NCBI RefSeq assembly: GCF_965638725.1
Contig: NC_134963.1
Coordinates: forward strand, 7,757,501-7,821,500
Reading direction: 5' to 3'
Length of the DNA stretch: 64,000 nt
Origin: Aptenodytes patagonicus
Lineage: Eukaryota; Chordata; Aves; Sphenisciformes; Spheniscidae
Position numbers and translations under genes: made by a program. Within the stretch, counting starts at the first letter, position 1; each line of letters opens with the position of its first letter. Shown here one piece after another: positions 49,380 to 60,514 of this stretch. The notes under the pieces are model-generated. The model had not been told where the DNA came from and did not search any database. It saw nothing but the letters and a program-made list of their open reading frames with translations.

Positions 49380-49790
49380 GATGAGAGCGCAGAACCGCAG
49401 TGCGCAGCCGCCGGCCGGGCCGGCCCAGGGGCGGGGGTGAAGGGGCCGGTAGGAAGCGCGGGGCGGGGCCGGGCCCGGCGTTGGGTTCCCGACGAGCCGG
49501 GGGAGCGGAGCTGGTGTTTCCCCTTCGCGGAGCTGGGTCGATCCCCCCGCCCCGCAGCCAGCCCCTAGGGTGTCTCCTCCCTCCCTCCCTCCCTCCCGCT
49601 CCGCTGAGGCACGGGTGCCCCCGGCCCTCTCCCCGGCTGAGGGAAGGGAGCAGCCGCCCGCCGGCGGTGCCCTGGGCCCCCGCGCTGAGGGAACGGGGGT
49701 GTCTTTCCCCCCCCGGTGAGGTGCGGGTGCCCCCAGCCGCTGAGGGGCTGAGGGAAAGGGGGTGCCTCTCTTTCAGCCCCCGGACAAAAC
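48660..49790. promoter_or_regulatory. CpG island: shared bidirectional NAA25/TRAFD1 promoter
   Basis: Very GC-rich, CpG-dense block containing NAA25 exon 1 and extending to the coding exon of TRAFD1; the two start codons are only 412 bases apart and point away from each other. Sp1-type GC boxes occur near 49429-49437 and 49460-49470, and there is no TATA box. A TRAFD1 5' untranslated exon probably lies between 49400 and 49700, because the ATG exon has its own acceptor. Confidence 0.8.
49575..49598. repeat. (CCCT)n simple repeat
   Basis: About five to six tandem CCCT units inside the NAA25/TRAFD1 CpG island. Confidence 0.85.
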
Positions 49791-49791
49791 C
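49777..49791 (+). other. TRAFD1 5' UTR part of the ATG exon
   Basis: The acceptor tttcag ends at 49776, so 15 bases of 5' UTR precede the ATG in this exon and the rest of the leader is expected in an upstream non-coding exon within the CpG island. Confidence 0.55.
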
Positions 49792-52700
49792 ATGGCTATA
49801 GCTGCAGTTACCGAGGCGGAAACCCGGCTGTGTGGCAACTGGTAAGAAACGAAACTGAATGCTTGGCTGGGGGGGTCTCTCTGTTGGGGCCTGTCCTTTG
49901 GGCAGGAAAGCTCAGAGGTTAAATAAGTGAGCAGTATATGTTCTCGTGAAATGCTATGAATACTAGAAGGTGCAAATTAATAACGAACATACTATCTTTT
50001 TAGAAATGTTTGGGGTTTGGTTTTACCTTAAGTATTAATGTCTTATAATTTTCCCAACCTTTACTCAAGTTTCTGACTTAACAGGCAACTAGGCAGAAGC
50101 CAAAGTATTCAAATAGAAATAAAGACTTGATTCTCAGTGAGGTATACATGAAGTACATGATTCCAAGTTTTTCTTTAGCAGCTATGTGGTTCAGAAGCAG
50201 AGATGTAAAAATAGAATCAATAGGCACATATTGTTGTGGCAGTTGTTTCTCTTTGATAACAGTTCCCTTTCTTTAGAAGCTCCAGTGTTGGTAATACATT
50301 TACTGATAATGATGTAATCTCAGAAGTTGCATCTTGAATACAAGCAACTAAAGAAATTAACTTTTTTTTCCTCAAAGAGACATCGGAATCCAAACAGTTT
50401 CTTGCAACATCAGTCTAGTTTGTTTGCAAGCAGTGAGTATGTGCAGTTTAGACACTGCTGTTGGACTTTGTTGCTTTGCCAGGCTGTTGGCTGCTTGGGA
50501 TCTGGCAAGGGAGAAAACTGAACAGCTGTAGTGTTTTTCCTTTGTGACATGGAAGGCACTAAGCAATAGGTTATAAAGTTAATTTTGGTGTTTTGAAGGC
50601 TGATTTCTTGTGTGCAGGGGGGGAATGGTACATCCATCTCGAAATGATGCTACCTGCTTGAGGCAGGAATAAGGGCTAAACTCCTGGTTCCTCAGTTCTT
50701 TTTGCACCTTTTGTGTCTGTAAGCCTTGCATCCTCCTCAAGACAGGAAAATGAGTATCTTAGAAATGAGGCAAGTTGGGGAATTTTGGCTACAGAGTAAT
50801 ATGGTTACTGCTATGATTCCCTGAACAGATCTGGCCTAACAGGATCTGTTATTTATTTTTTCCAAGCAGAGCACTGTTCGACCTCTCATAGCCAAGTTAT
50901 TTTCAGGAAGAAACTTTTATCTTCTTAGATTAGTTTATTAACTTGAACCTGGTGATAACTTTTTTATGCTGCAAAATTTGTCTTTCACATAAGGAAAGGA
51001 ATCCACCTTGATTTTATCTCAATGCAGTGTGAAAACTGTGACCTTTGCATGTTACATACATTAATATCCCAACTATAAAGGAACATGGAGGCCTGGTTGG
51101 GCTTGCCTTTCTCTTTAGTTACTCAGTTCTCTAAACCATGAATTCATAGAAAGCTTTCTTAGGATTTGGGTTTTTTATGAAAAACTGCTTGGAATTGTTG
51201 TCAGCGTATTTTCTGAAAAGTAACCTCTGTGACTTTCTCATAGCAAAAAGGATATTCCTGTTGCTAATTTCATCATGCATGAAATCCACTGTAGCAGAAA
51301 TATTGAAGTATGCCGCTACTGCAGTGAATTAATCCCAAAGTCTGAAATGAAGAACCATATTGAGTCTGAACACGTGCAGGTGAGAAACAAATTTCTCCTC
51401 TAAAATTGCTGACTTCTATGGCAATTAATCTAACGAGGTCTGTTTATTGTAGGTTACCTGCAAGTGTAGGATGAAGATAGAAAAATGTCTCTTGAAGGAT
51501 CATGAGGTTGGTGGACTTTATATTATTAGACACTTGGAAGATACTCTACGGTATTTCCAAGCACTGATTGTAGAGCCTTTCTGTCAGCCAAGACCTGGAT
51601 TCCAACCTGTGATTGATGCATCCTTTTTATTGAACCATGCTTTCTAAATTCACACCCTCTGACAGAATGTGGTTGGAAACTGCCTTAAAATGGTGGAGCC
51701 TGCTCAGGCCTTCTTATGGAAGGGGTATCCATGATAATCGGTGATTTTGTACTTATTAGTGATGAAGATGAAAAATGGTACGCTATTTCAAAGTATGGAA
51801 TATGATTAACTTGACTTTTTTCATTCCTAAAGGAAACATTTCGCATTTCTGACTCTGCTGCAGTCATTATGTGAGTTTTAATAACTCATTGTGTCCAAAC
51901 AGGCTTTTAAAATAGGTTGTAAAATAAACTAAAATGGGGCACAGTGGGATTTTTTGAGTTTCTGAATCCAGTTGGCTGCTGTCACAGGCAATCTTGTATA
52001 AATGTCAGTACCTTCCTATGGGCTCATTTAAAGACAGCTCTGGAAGTGCCATACAAGTCTGCTTATCGGTGAGGAAAAAAGGATTTTCTTTGAAGATGTG
52101 TCCTGTTCAAAACCCTGGGAGTAGTTTATCCTGCATGTTTGTGTGTAGTGCTTTTAGTTTTGTTTATAAAGCAAATGATGATGTATTATTGCAGCACCTG
52201 CAATTATAACATGTATGTCATCTATGTTTAACCCCTTTTGAAGGGCAACTTGCCTGTCATTCAGTGTAGGGTAAAGAACATATGCAAGCAATTCTTGTTG
52301 AGTAGTAAATGTGCTGTAAATCTGTTCCCTAATATAACACACACTAACATGTTTTTAGCAGTACTCAATGGAATGTGATTAGTGCTGGACGTCAAGACCA
52401 TATGTAAAAGCTAACTTCAAAAAGCACCATGTGAATCTGCTGTCCAAGCGTTACAGATTTAAAAAGAATGTTCTGAGTATTTGGAGTGCTTCAGCCGGCA
52501 TGTTTATACAGAGGTTATACAACACGTTGTTCTTACATTTCTCACATACTATCTTATTCCAGGCTATTCTTTAGTGTAGCTTTGGATCTGGCTAAAGAAA
52601 CAATAGACCGCTCAGCTCTTAAGCAAACTGAGAACCTCCCTCCACCTTTGCCTCAGTCTTCCATATGTGAAGAATAATCCCTCTTTCTTTTTCCAGGCGT

Positions 52701-55700
52701 CAGCGTGCCCTCTGCGTCCTGCTGTCTGCCAGTACTGTGACATACAGCTCACTTTCAACAAGCTCCAGGACCATGAAATTTACTGCGGAGCTCGGACTGA
52801 GAGATGTGGTGGGTGTGGTCATAACGTCATGGTGAAAGATCTAAAAGAGCATCCTCGAGTCTGTGGGCAAGAGGCGAAACAAGTAAGAGGAAGCAGAACA
52901 GTGCCTCGCTTTGAGGATGAGGATGCAGATTTGCGTGCCCTTCGAGACATTAGAAACCGACTAAGATCAGGTAACTACGCTGGGCCTTTGTGGAGAATGC
53001 CCAGGGCGCTAGAAAAGCAGATTTATAGCAGCTGTGTAGGAGACAAAACACTTAAGGACATTAGCAGAAGAAATGTTTCAGCAGCACAAAGAAATCAAAA
53101 GTGAGGTGAAGTGTAGAGAAGAGAATTGGCTTCTAATTTGACATTTGGCAGCTGATCCAAGTATAAGGTTTTGTAATTGCTTTCTGTGAAAATACTGAAT
53201 AATGAAAGTTCCAGAGGCAATGTGAGTGGGACTATTTTACCGTGGAATAGAACTGCAAAGATATAAGCCAGCTAAATAGAGGACTGCTGAGGTACCCGGT
53301 GTGAAAGCCCAGTCCACTGCCTGTTCTCTTATCTCAAAGTATCTAGCTTAAAAATGAAATTGGAGTTGTTTTGCTCACTGCAAATCCTGTCCGTTTTTGT
53401 TTAGCAGCTGCACTCCTCTCTACTCCAGTTAAGTAGAAGGGTAGGTAAGATCTGGATGTGGGTTCACATGTGTAGTGCTGTGCATTTCTGCAGTAACATC
53501 CCGTAGCTTTCCTGCCAGAAAAGATTCCATGGTTTTCTTCTGTACATGTACAATTCCCACTGTTATCAAATGTAATATCATTAACAGGAATTTGTTTCCC
53601 ATCGATATACTGAAGAAACAAAGCAGAAGTGTTTCAGCCTTGTAAAAGGGCCGAGACTACAGTATATTAATTGGACCTCATTCACAGTGTAGGTCACAGA
53701 AGGTTCAGTGACTTCGTAAAGCTCCAAAGAAGCTTAAGTTCAAGCTGTTGGAGTAAGAGGAACGACTTTCTTCTTTTTTTCCTTTTTTGCTTGTTACAAA
53801 CAAAAATAGGATGAGTGTTTTCCTTCTTCCTCCTGAATTTGATACAGGTGTCCTTCTAGGCTTTGAAACGCTGACCTCCATGAGTGTCCACATGTGTACC
53901 TGTGAAACCCTCATGGTTGAGCTAGTCTAATGCACAGAAGTGAACCGCTTGTTGCAGGCTTAACGTTCTCTCAAATTTATGATATTTATCTTTTGAAGAG
54001 GATGAACTGGAGCAGCTGGAGAGAAATGAAAACACTCATTCTTCACTTTATGAAGAGTGGGACGCCGATTTAGACTACGTGTTGGCTCTCAGCCTACAAA
54101 ATGAGAATAATCCTCACAATAATACTGCAGCTGAAATTCCCAGTGACTTCTGGGAAAACTACTACACCAAAGAGTCTGTGCCATCGGCCTGTCTTAATGA
54201 AACAGACAAGTCAAATATCTTCTCCTGTGACTCTTTAGTGTCAAACCACATAAAAAGTAAGTATAAACGCTGTTGTGGTGGGTTTTTTTCCCTTAAAGTT
54301 TGAGAGAATGGAGAAGGAAAGAGAGGATTCTTGGACTGGGAATGTCAAAGATTATCTAGGTATTTTAAAATGTCAAAATGAGTCTCTGAGACTCCCTCTA
54401 AATCATTTTTAGGTAATTAATACACAGGAGATTAGACTCTCCATGAGTACCATTCTTCCTTCCTTTTTTAAATGTTATCTTCTGCTTCCTCAAAACTTAG
54501 CAATATTAGTGTTTAAAATAGTTTCTTTCAAAGAGGTATTACTAAAGCAAGACCGCAAGGGAAGAAGAAATAAAAGCTGTAGTGAATCTCTGACTTTGAT
54601 ATGTGGTGAGAGCTTCGTAACAACGGAGTAGGTGCCAACTTTCTTGTTGAAGTAAACACAATAGGAAGGGAGGATCTGGGGGAGACCTGAAGTGCCAGCT
54701 TATTTTGAAAGGAGAAATGGTACTAAAGGATTTACTGAAGGCAGTAATAGGCTTTTTTACCAGACCATTCGATATATCTTTGATAACAAAACATTGTTGT
54801 CGCTCTGGGTGATGTGAATTTGCTTATGTGAAATTCAGCAAGTGGGACTAGAGTAACTGTTTCCTTAGCATTTGCTCTGGTTGCTGTCCTGTGGCACAGA
54901 ACAGGAGTCTGTTACTTAGGAATTTTGAAGATCAGTCGATCCAACTGCATCAGACTTCTCTATGGTAGAGGATATAACCATTACTTACTTTGCAGACGAC
55001 GAGATCATCATGTTGCCCTGTGAATTTTGTGAGGAGCTTTACCCTGCCGAAGATCTGATTCTTCATCAGGTTTAGTACTTTCTTGTATTGTATCTAGGGG
55101 TTTGCAGTAAAGACTTTTTTCTGCTACCGTGGCTGAACAAGGGTGCAGTCTTCACTCAGTGATACTGTGAGAACTCTAGCAATTTTGTCTTTGCAAAGCA
55201 TGGTTTTGAGAGTCGATCTATGCTCAACAGGAGAGCTAATTTTTCCATGTTGCTTGCATAACAGACAGGTTGTAACCCAGCAAGTGCCTTTGCCTCCTTC
55301 AGTAAAAGAAGGTCTTCTCCAAATACACGAGAATATGATGGTCTGCGTGCTGCTGGGCCCAAAAGCTGTAGGTCTCTCTCTTCATCCCAGCCCCAAGCTG
55401 TCCAGGCAGAAGGAAACATTATGATTCCATGTGAATTTTGTGGCATCCAACTGGAAGAGGAGACACTCTTTCATCACCAGGTACTAAACAGAACTTGATC
55501 TGTTGTATCACATCTAATTGTTCAATAACTATGCCAAGTCCTGCGGCCTCTTGTTGTGGCACGTTTCAGGAATCCAAGTAACTGTCCCCTGTGTCAGATC
55601 TTCCCGAACAAAGCCTCTTGGGTCCCATCTAAAATGTTGCGGTATGCTGAGGCTCTTACTCAAAAATAACAATTATTTTTGAAAGCGCTTGTGACGAAAG

Positions 55701-58700
55701 CTAAACAAAAGGCCCTAAAATTGCACAATGTAAGTGTTTGACTTCTACATAAAAGCGATGTCGAAACCAGGATGTATGAATCACAGCTAAGGTGGGTGAG
55801 GAGCACGAGCGTTATGACCTGTGTAGGTAAGAGAGGAAGTAGACGAGACAGACTACAAATCTAGGAGATGGAGGAATGTCTCAGAGGGTGGATGTAAAGA
55901 CAGAGGGAAAGGGTAAGAGCGCGAATATATCTGAAGCTCAGCCTAAGAGAGAAGTGGTGGGTTTATGAAGCGATGGGTGCTGCAGAGTGCTTACTAGGGT
56001 ATTCCGGTTCTATACATTGCTGTCTGAGACTTCTAATATGGAAAGAACGCCAGGTCTTGGTACTGCTGAAGCTGTTACTGCTTTTCAAGAATGCTGGACA
56101 GATACCAACTAGACCGCTGGGTGCTTTACTACTTCTGTACACCTAAAGAGCGGATTCAGGGAGCGGTGTGCACGTGGAAGAGACAGTCCTCTGGAATTTG
56201 CTGCTATTACAGACAAGTTGTGAAATTGCTGAGCTTGCTCATTTTCTGTTTCACAGCTGAAGGAATTGGGAAGTTAACAGTTCTTACAGTCCTAACTAAC
56301 AAACTAGTGAAGCTGTATTTTGTTTTTGTGTTTTTCTGGGCCCTTCCTCTCCTTGGTGGTAGTAAATTCAGTATTAATAGAAGTGAGATTTGATAAAATG
56401 TCATAGCTTATCCTTTGCTTAGTGTCATGCTTGACACTAAGGAGAAGTCCCATCCACTTCCTATTACAGCTGGCTGTTGGAAGACTTCCCCCCCCCCCTT
56501 ATCTAACTATTTTGGAAATGCAGAATGCAAAGACTGCTTTATCTACAAGCTTCTAATATTTTTGATGAAGTTTGTGTACGATAATCAGGACTCGTTAAGT
56601 ATTAGTGACGGGAGCCGAGTTGCCACAATATAGTTTGTTTGCAAACCATGAAAAGGACACTTGTCTTTAAAGTTTTGCATTCCACGTAGTACTCCTGGTA
56701 TCTAACAAAGGTAGCAAATGTTTTCCTTTCTAGTTCATATTTTTGTTTTGCGTCCTATGGACTTCTGTCGTCTTGTTTTGTTGTTCCTCGATGTAATTAA
56801 CCTGCGGAAAAACATGACTTTGTAACAAGGATAGCCAACAGGGGCACTTCTGTGGGCAGCGTGACTTGGAAATCACTTTAAACTTGATTTTTGTCCTTGG
56901 ATTTGGTTTTTATGATGGCACCAATACCTACCAGGTTGATACCTGGGACTGGCTTTGCAGGGTCATTTTTAGGCGTGAGAGGCAGAAGGCTGAATAAGAG
57001 AGTGTCTGGTTGTTGGCTGGCAGTGAGGCCCCAAATACGGGGTGGTTCTGTTCAGCAGGACTGGCTCACGCTGCCGGTTCCATTTTCGCTTAGGTCCTGT
57101 GACAGCTAGTGATTATTCCTAAGCTCTGTGTAAGAGAAAATGTGGGTGTCGACAAGCCAGTTTCTGCCTCTTTAGCCTAAACGCAACTCCCTACTAACCT
57201 TAATCTTTCTGAGGGGTGATGCTTTGCAGTGTTTTTACAGGAATACGTTTGAGTGAGCTGTCGTTTAAGCGGTCAAATGTATGTTTTCCTTTAGCACCGT
57301 TGTGATCTGCGCCCGGCCAGCCCAGCAGCCAGCCTGCCCTCTCAGCAGCTGCTGTCTCCTCAAGCCAACAGAGAGAGAAGAGAATCACCAGAGCTGGCTC
57401 GGAGACGAATCAGGCATCAAGGTGTGGGCAAAACACAGGCTTACACACGCTCTTTTCCTTTGCATTTGCAGGAACGCTGTGCGTGTTCCAAGCTGAATAG
57501 ATGTTGCTACCCTGTTCTGTCTCCAAAATTTAAAAATCTTGGATCCCCTACCATTGGTCTAATTTTACACAAGAAAGATTAAATCACTGAAACTCGGTAT
57601 CCTCAAAGATCTTGGTTATGAAGCCCTATGCTGCTGGAATGGAAATTAGGTCTAGTTTTGTTATCTGAATAGTCTCTAACGTCTCATGCTGCATTTACTA
57701 TTCCTATTAAGCGCTGTGTTCTTGTCCTCTCAGGAGATGTTTCTCCTCAGTGCATAGGTGGCTTTGGGCAGCAGAGGCTCAGCGATCCTGCACAAGGGAC
57801 CAAGTCACTGAGTAATATGGCAAATGCCGGGAGCGCACCGTTGTCCTCTTCAGCGAGAGCTAGCGATGCTCCCGACTCGAGAGGGAAGCCCAGGAAGGTG
57901 GCTGGCAGTGAGGGAAGACCGAAGAACAGAGGCGTGAGTGAATCTGCAGGTGGGACAAGGCCCCGTGCGAGACCTACTCAGAACTTTCATTCAGAAGCCT
58001 TCACATCCAGCTTCTCGAGAACTTCTCCAACCCAACCAAGGTAACGCCTTTCTCTTCCGTTTCAAGCAGCCACGCTGGGCCTGCCCTAAAGCGTAAGGGA
58101 TCGGTGGCACCATGTGAGCAAGTTTTGCTCTGCTGAAAGGGGGGGCGCAGCCTTAGGCCTGGCGCATTCTGATCTTCAGGCGGCAGCAACCCAACAGCAG
58201 CAGTAGTGACAAATCCATTCCAGTCCTCTGCCTCATTTCCTTCTGGTGCAAGTCTGGATTCCCTTGTATGTGCCAGTGGCTGAAAGGGTTTCACTCAGCT
58301 TAATTTGGCTGGTGCTTATCTGAGTTTCAAACAGCAAACTTAAGCTTTTATATCAAAATAGAATGGACAAAATGATCACTGGGAGACAACATAGGATAAC
58401 GCCTTGTTACCTATCCATTGTAGCGCGCTCATCTTAGCTTTTCTCTTGCTCCTTCAAAACTCAAACGTGCATAAACCTAAAATGAGATCCAAAAATTTTA
58501 GCGTGATGCCTTTATGGCTCATCACCTACTTTCTTTGCTGCTTAATTCAGCTTGCATCGCTGCCAGCCTGAAACCTGCTGGTTTTTTTTTTCCCCCTGCA
58601 GTGCAGTGTGCACTATTGAAATGCCTAAAGGCAGTTGACTGGGATATGGTTCTTCTGCTACAAGAATAACTGGGTCAGGGTTCAGGAGAAGAACAAAGGG

Positions 58701-59187
58701 CTTCTTCCTAGACCTTCCAAAGTCTCCCTGGTGTGAAGGACCTGTGTCTGTTCAGCGGTAAGAGCACTGGAAGTGGTAGGCTTGCTTCATCTGAAAGCGT
58801 CCCTGTTGTTCTTCTACAGCACCAGCAATGGAGGAGGAAGGAGCCTCGGGATGTCGGATGGTCCAGCCAGCTTCAGGCGCAGGAACACAAAGGTAAGGCA
58901 GCCAGCGCAAAGTAGGAGAGCGGCGCTTCGCTCTCTGGTCGGGTGGGGACTGGACGCCTCCCTTTCGGAGAGGACAGTGCCTGGCTGTTACCCCTTGAGT
59001 TTTTTTGTGATGGTTTTGCCAGGATGATGAGCTTATTTTACAGTCCTTCCTGCTTCAGTGAGGTTTTTATCGATTGCTTGTTATCAAGTACTCTTTGAAA
59101 ACAGCATTTTTACGTGTTCCCCCCCCCCCCCCTTCCCTTTAGGCAAAAGCGCAGAGCCCAGCATCTGGTCAGCCAGAGGAGGAGTAA
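49792..59187 (+). CDS. TRAFD1: TRAFD1 (FLN29), TRAF-type zinc finger domain-containing protein 1
   Basis: Exons: 49792-49841, 51244-51379, 51453-51506, 52697-52970, 53999-54256, 54996-55069, 55265-55480, 57295-57421, 57734-58040, 58820-58892, 59143-59187. This in-phase canonical model gives 537 residues (human 582). TRAFD1 is an interferon-inducible cytosolic protein reported to damp TLR and RIG-I signalling. N-terminal zinc fingers: CKKDIPVANF...HEIHC and CRYCSELIPKSEMKNHIESEH (about 17-60), VTCKCRMKIEKC (63-74) and the TRAF-type block CQYCDIQL...YCGARTERCGGCG (about 91-120). Two later fingers carry PCEFCEELYPAEDLILHQ (265-282) and PCEFCGIQLEEETLFHHQ (337-354), both near-identical to human. 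The rest is low-complexity and basic, ending QPEEE. The start has a strong context (aaaaccATGG). Exon 4 stays open to 53100 with human-like sequence, but that longer end fits no in-phase acceptor (see findings). Confidence 0.93.
49842..51243 (+). other. TRAFD1 intron 1 (after the ATG exon)
   Basis: Intron of 1.4 kb, AT-rich. No repeat or additional exon recognised. Confidence 0.65.
51507..52696 (+). other. TRAFD1 intron 3
   Basis: Intron of 1.19 kb. The donor (GAG then gttggt) is weak but is the only one compatible with the conserved junction between KDHE and CPLRPAVC. No other feature seen. Confidence 0.65.
52971..53998 (+). other. TRAFD1 intron 4 (short-exon model)
   Basis: The first 130 bases are an open continuation of exon 4, and the last dozen read as coding continuation upstream of exon 5. 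Between them lies AT-rich sequence with a 92-codon minus-strand frame (53343-53621) that I do not recognise. Confidence 0.55.
55481..57294 (+). other. TRAFD1 intron 7
   Basis: Intron of 1.8 kb, AT-rich, with a short C-run near 56490. No repeat family or exon recognised. Confidence 0.65.
58041..58819 (+). other. TRAFD1 intron 9
   Basis: Intron of 780 bases with no recognisable feature. Confidence 0.65.
59119..59132. repeat. Poly(C)14 run
   Basis: Fourteen C forming part of the pyrimidine tract of the last TRAFD1 intron, ending ten bases before the acceptor of exon 11. Confidence 0.9.
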
Positions 59188-60060
59188 TCCACCACCTGGG
59201 AAAAACACGTTTAGCACTCTACGCACCATCACTATGCGCTCTAGTTCTTGTTCATCTGAGCGCAAGTAAATTCCTATATTGCCATGTCATTGAAGACTTT
59301 CTATGAATTTACATTTTTATAGGCAGTGATCACTTTTTATATATTTTTTTTTTTTTTAAATTTGTGAGAGCATACTACGGGTTCTTACTTCTGTGATCTA
59401 TACTAGCAACATCCCAAGACAGCAAATACACTTCTGCCTTGGGAACCGCCTGGGTTATGTTTCCGTACTGGCTCTGACACCCCGTGAAGGAGATGTTTTG
59501 ACATCCTGATCTTCAAGCACGTGCCCTGCTGCTCTTGTGCGAGTTAGTTATTCTGCAGACAGCTACAGCAGATGAAAAACAAAAGCAAGCTGTCAGCCAG
59601 GACGACGCGGGGGAAGAGGTGGGCCTAGGAGCTTACCCGAGTCCTTTGGAGGACAGGCTCCGAGGCTGGCACGCTGGAGAACACCCGACGCTGCAAGGGC
59701 GGTTGGTCTGGGCAGTTCCGAACTGAACTCCGTTGCATCGAGTGGTTTGGCTCAACGTGTCCTCTGCTGAAGGGAGGGGTAACGGGGCGTCGCTGGAGAC
59801 CCTGCAGCTGAGCCTGTTCCTACAGCTTAACAGCGCGGCTCACCGGCTCTGTGGCTCAGCCAGGCGAAGCCGTGCACGCCTCGGGATGGAGGGGTCTGCG
59901 CCTCCAGCTGCACGTCCTCGGCTGTTACCGGACATGCCCAGGACACGGAGAGTGTCAGTGGAGAAGCTCTGAGCCCACGGCTGTGTTGTAAAACGCTTTT
60001 TAATGCTGTATTAGTCCATGCTTTTTAAATTCCTTCTAATAAAATTTATCTAATGATGTC
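59188..60060 (+). other. TRAFD1 3' UTR
   Basis: Sequence from the stop to just after AATAAA at 60038-60043, about 870 bases. It includes a T14 run near 59346. Longer forms could reach 60.5 kb. Confidence 0.65.
60038..60043 (+). terminator. TRAFD1 poly(A) signal (proximal)
   Basis: AATAAA in a T-rich setting, 850 bases after the stop codon. Further plus-strand hexamers occur at 60498-60503 and 60560-60565. Confidence 0.65.
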
Positions 60061-60497
60061 CCAAAACATTGTGCAGTAAAAACCCACTACATGAAGCGAC
60101 GTGGGATCACGAACGCTATTTGAGGGCAAGTTTATCGCCCCAGACCTAGTGACGGCCAGTCCAGAATCACGGGCAGTGGGCTTCGTCAGTTTGCGTTCCG
60201 CTGTTACTGCCTGCATTAGGTCTTTGTTAATTTGCTTTACGAGAGCCGTTCCAGCCCTCGCGCTTTGGCGCAGTGTTAGGGGATCGGTAACGCAAAAGCT
60301 GGAGCAGGCAGGTCTCAGATAATGACCGTGGGCATCAGCCTAATTAACCGGGTACAGCAGATGGCAGGAGCAGGGCTCATTAGCCAGTCACCCTTCTAGG
60401 GCAAGGCTGTTGCTGGAGGCCTTGTCTCTGCTGCCAGCTCTGTCGCACAAGCTGCGGCACGGAAGACTAGTGATCGCTGAAGTGATCCTGGTTCTAA

Positions 60498-60503
60498 AAT
60501 AAA
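60498..60503 (+). terminator. Alternative TRAFD1 poly(A) signal (distal)
   Basis: AATAAA on plus, 35 bases before the opposite-strand hexamer assigned to HECTD4. Use is not shown by sequence alone. Confidence 0.4.
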
Positions 60504-60514
60504 GACATTTTACG

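Noticed and set aside
48518-49801. Open frames of 130-240 codons around NAA25 exon 1
   Set aside because: Only the first 19 codons from 49379 match NAA25; the rest is GC-rich intron 1 read-through and its antisense shadow.
53343-53621. Cysteine-containing 92-codon minus-strand frame in TRAFD1 intron 4
   Set aside because: Cysteine spacing fits no zinc finger or EGF pattern I know, there is no flanking exon structure and no repeat boundary.
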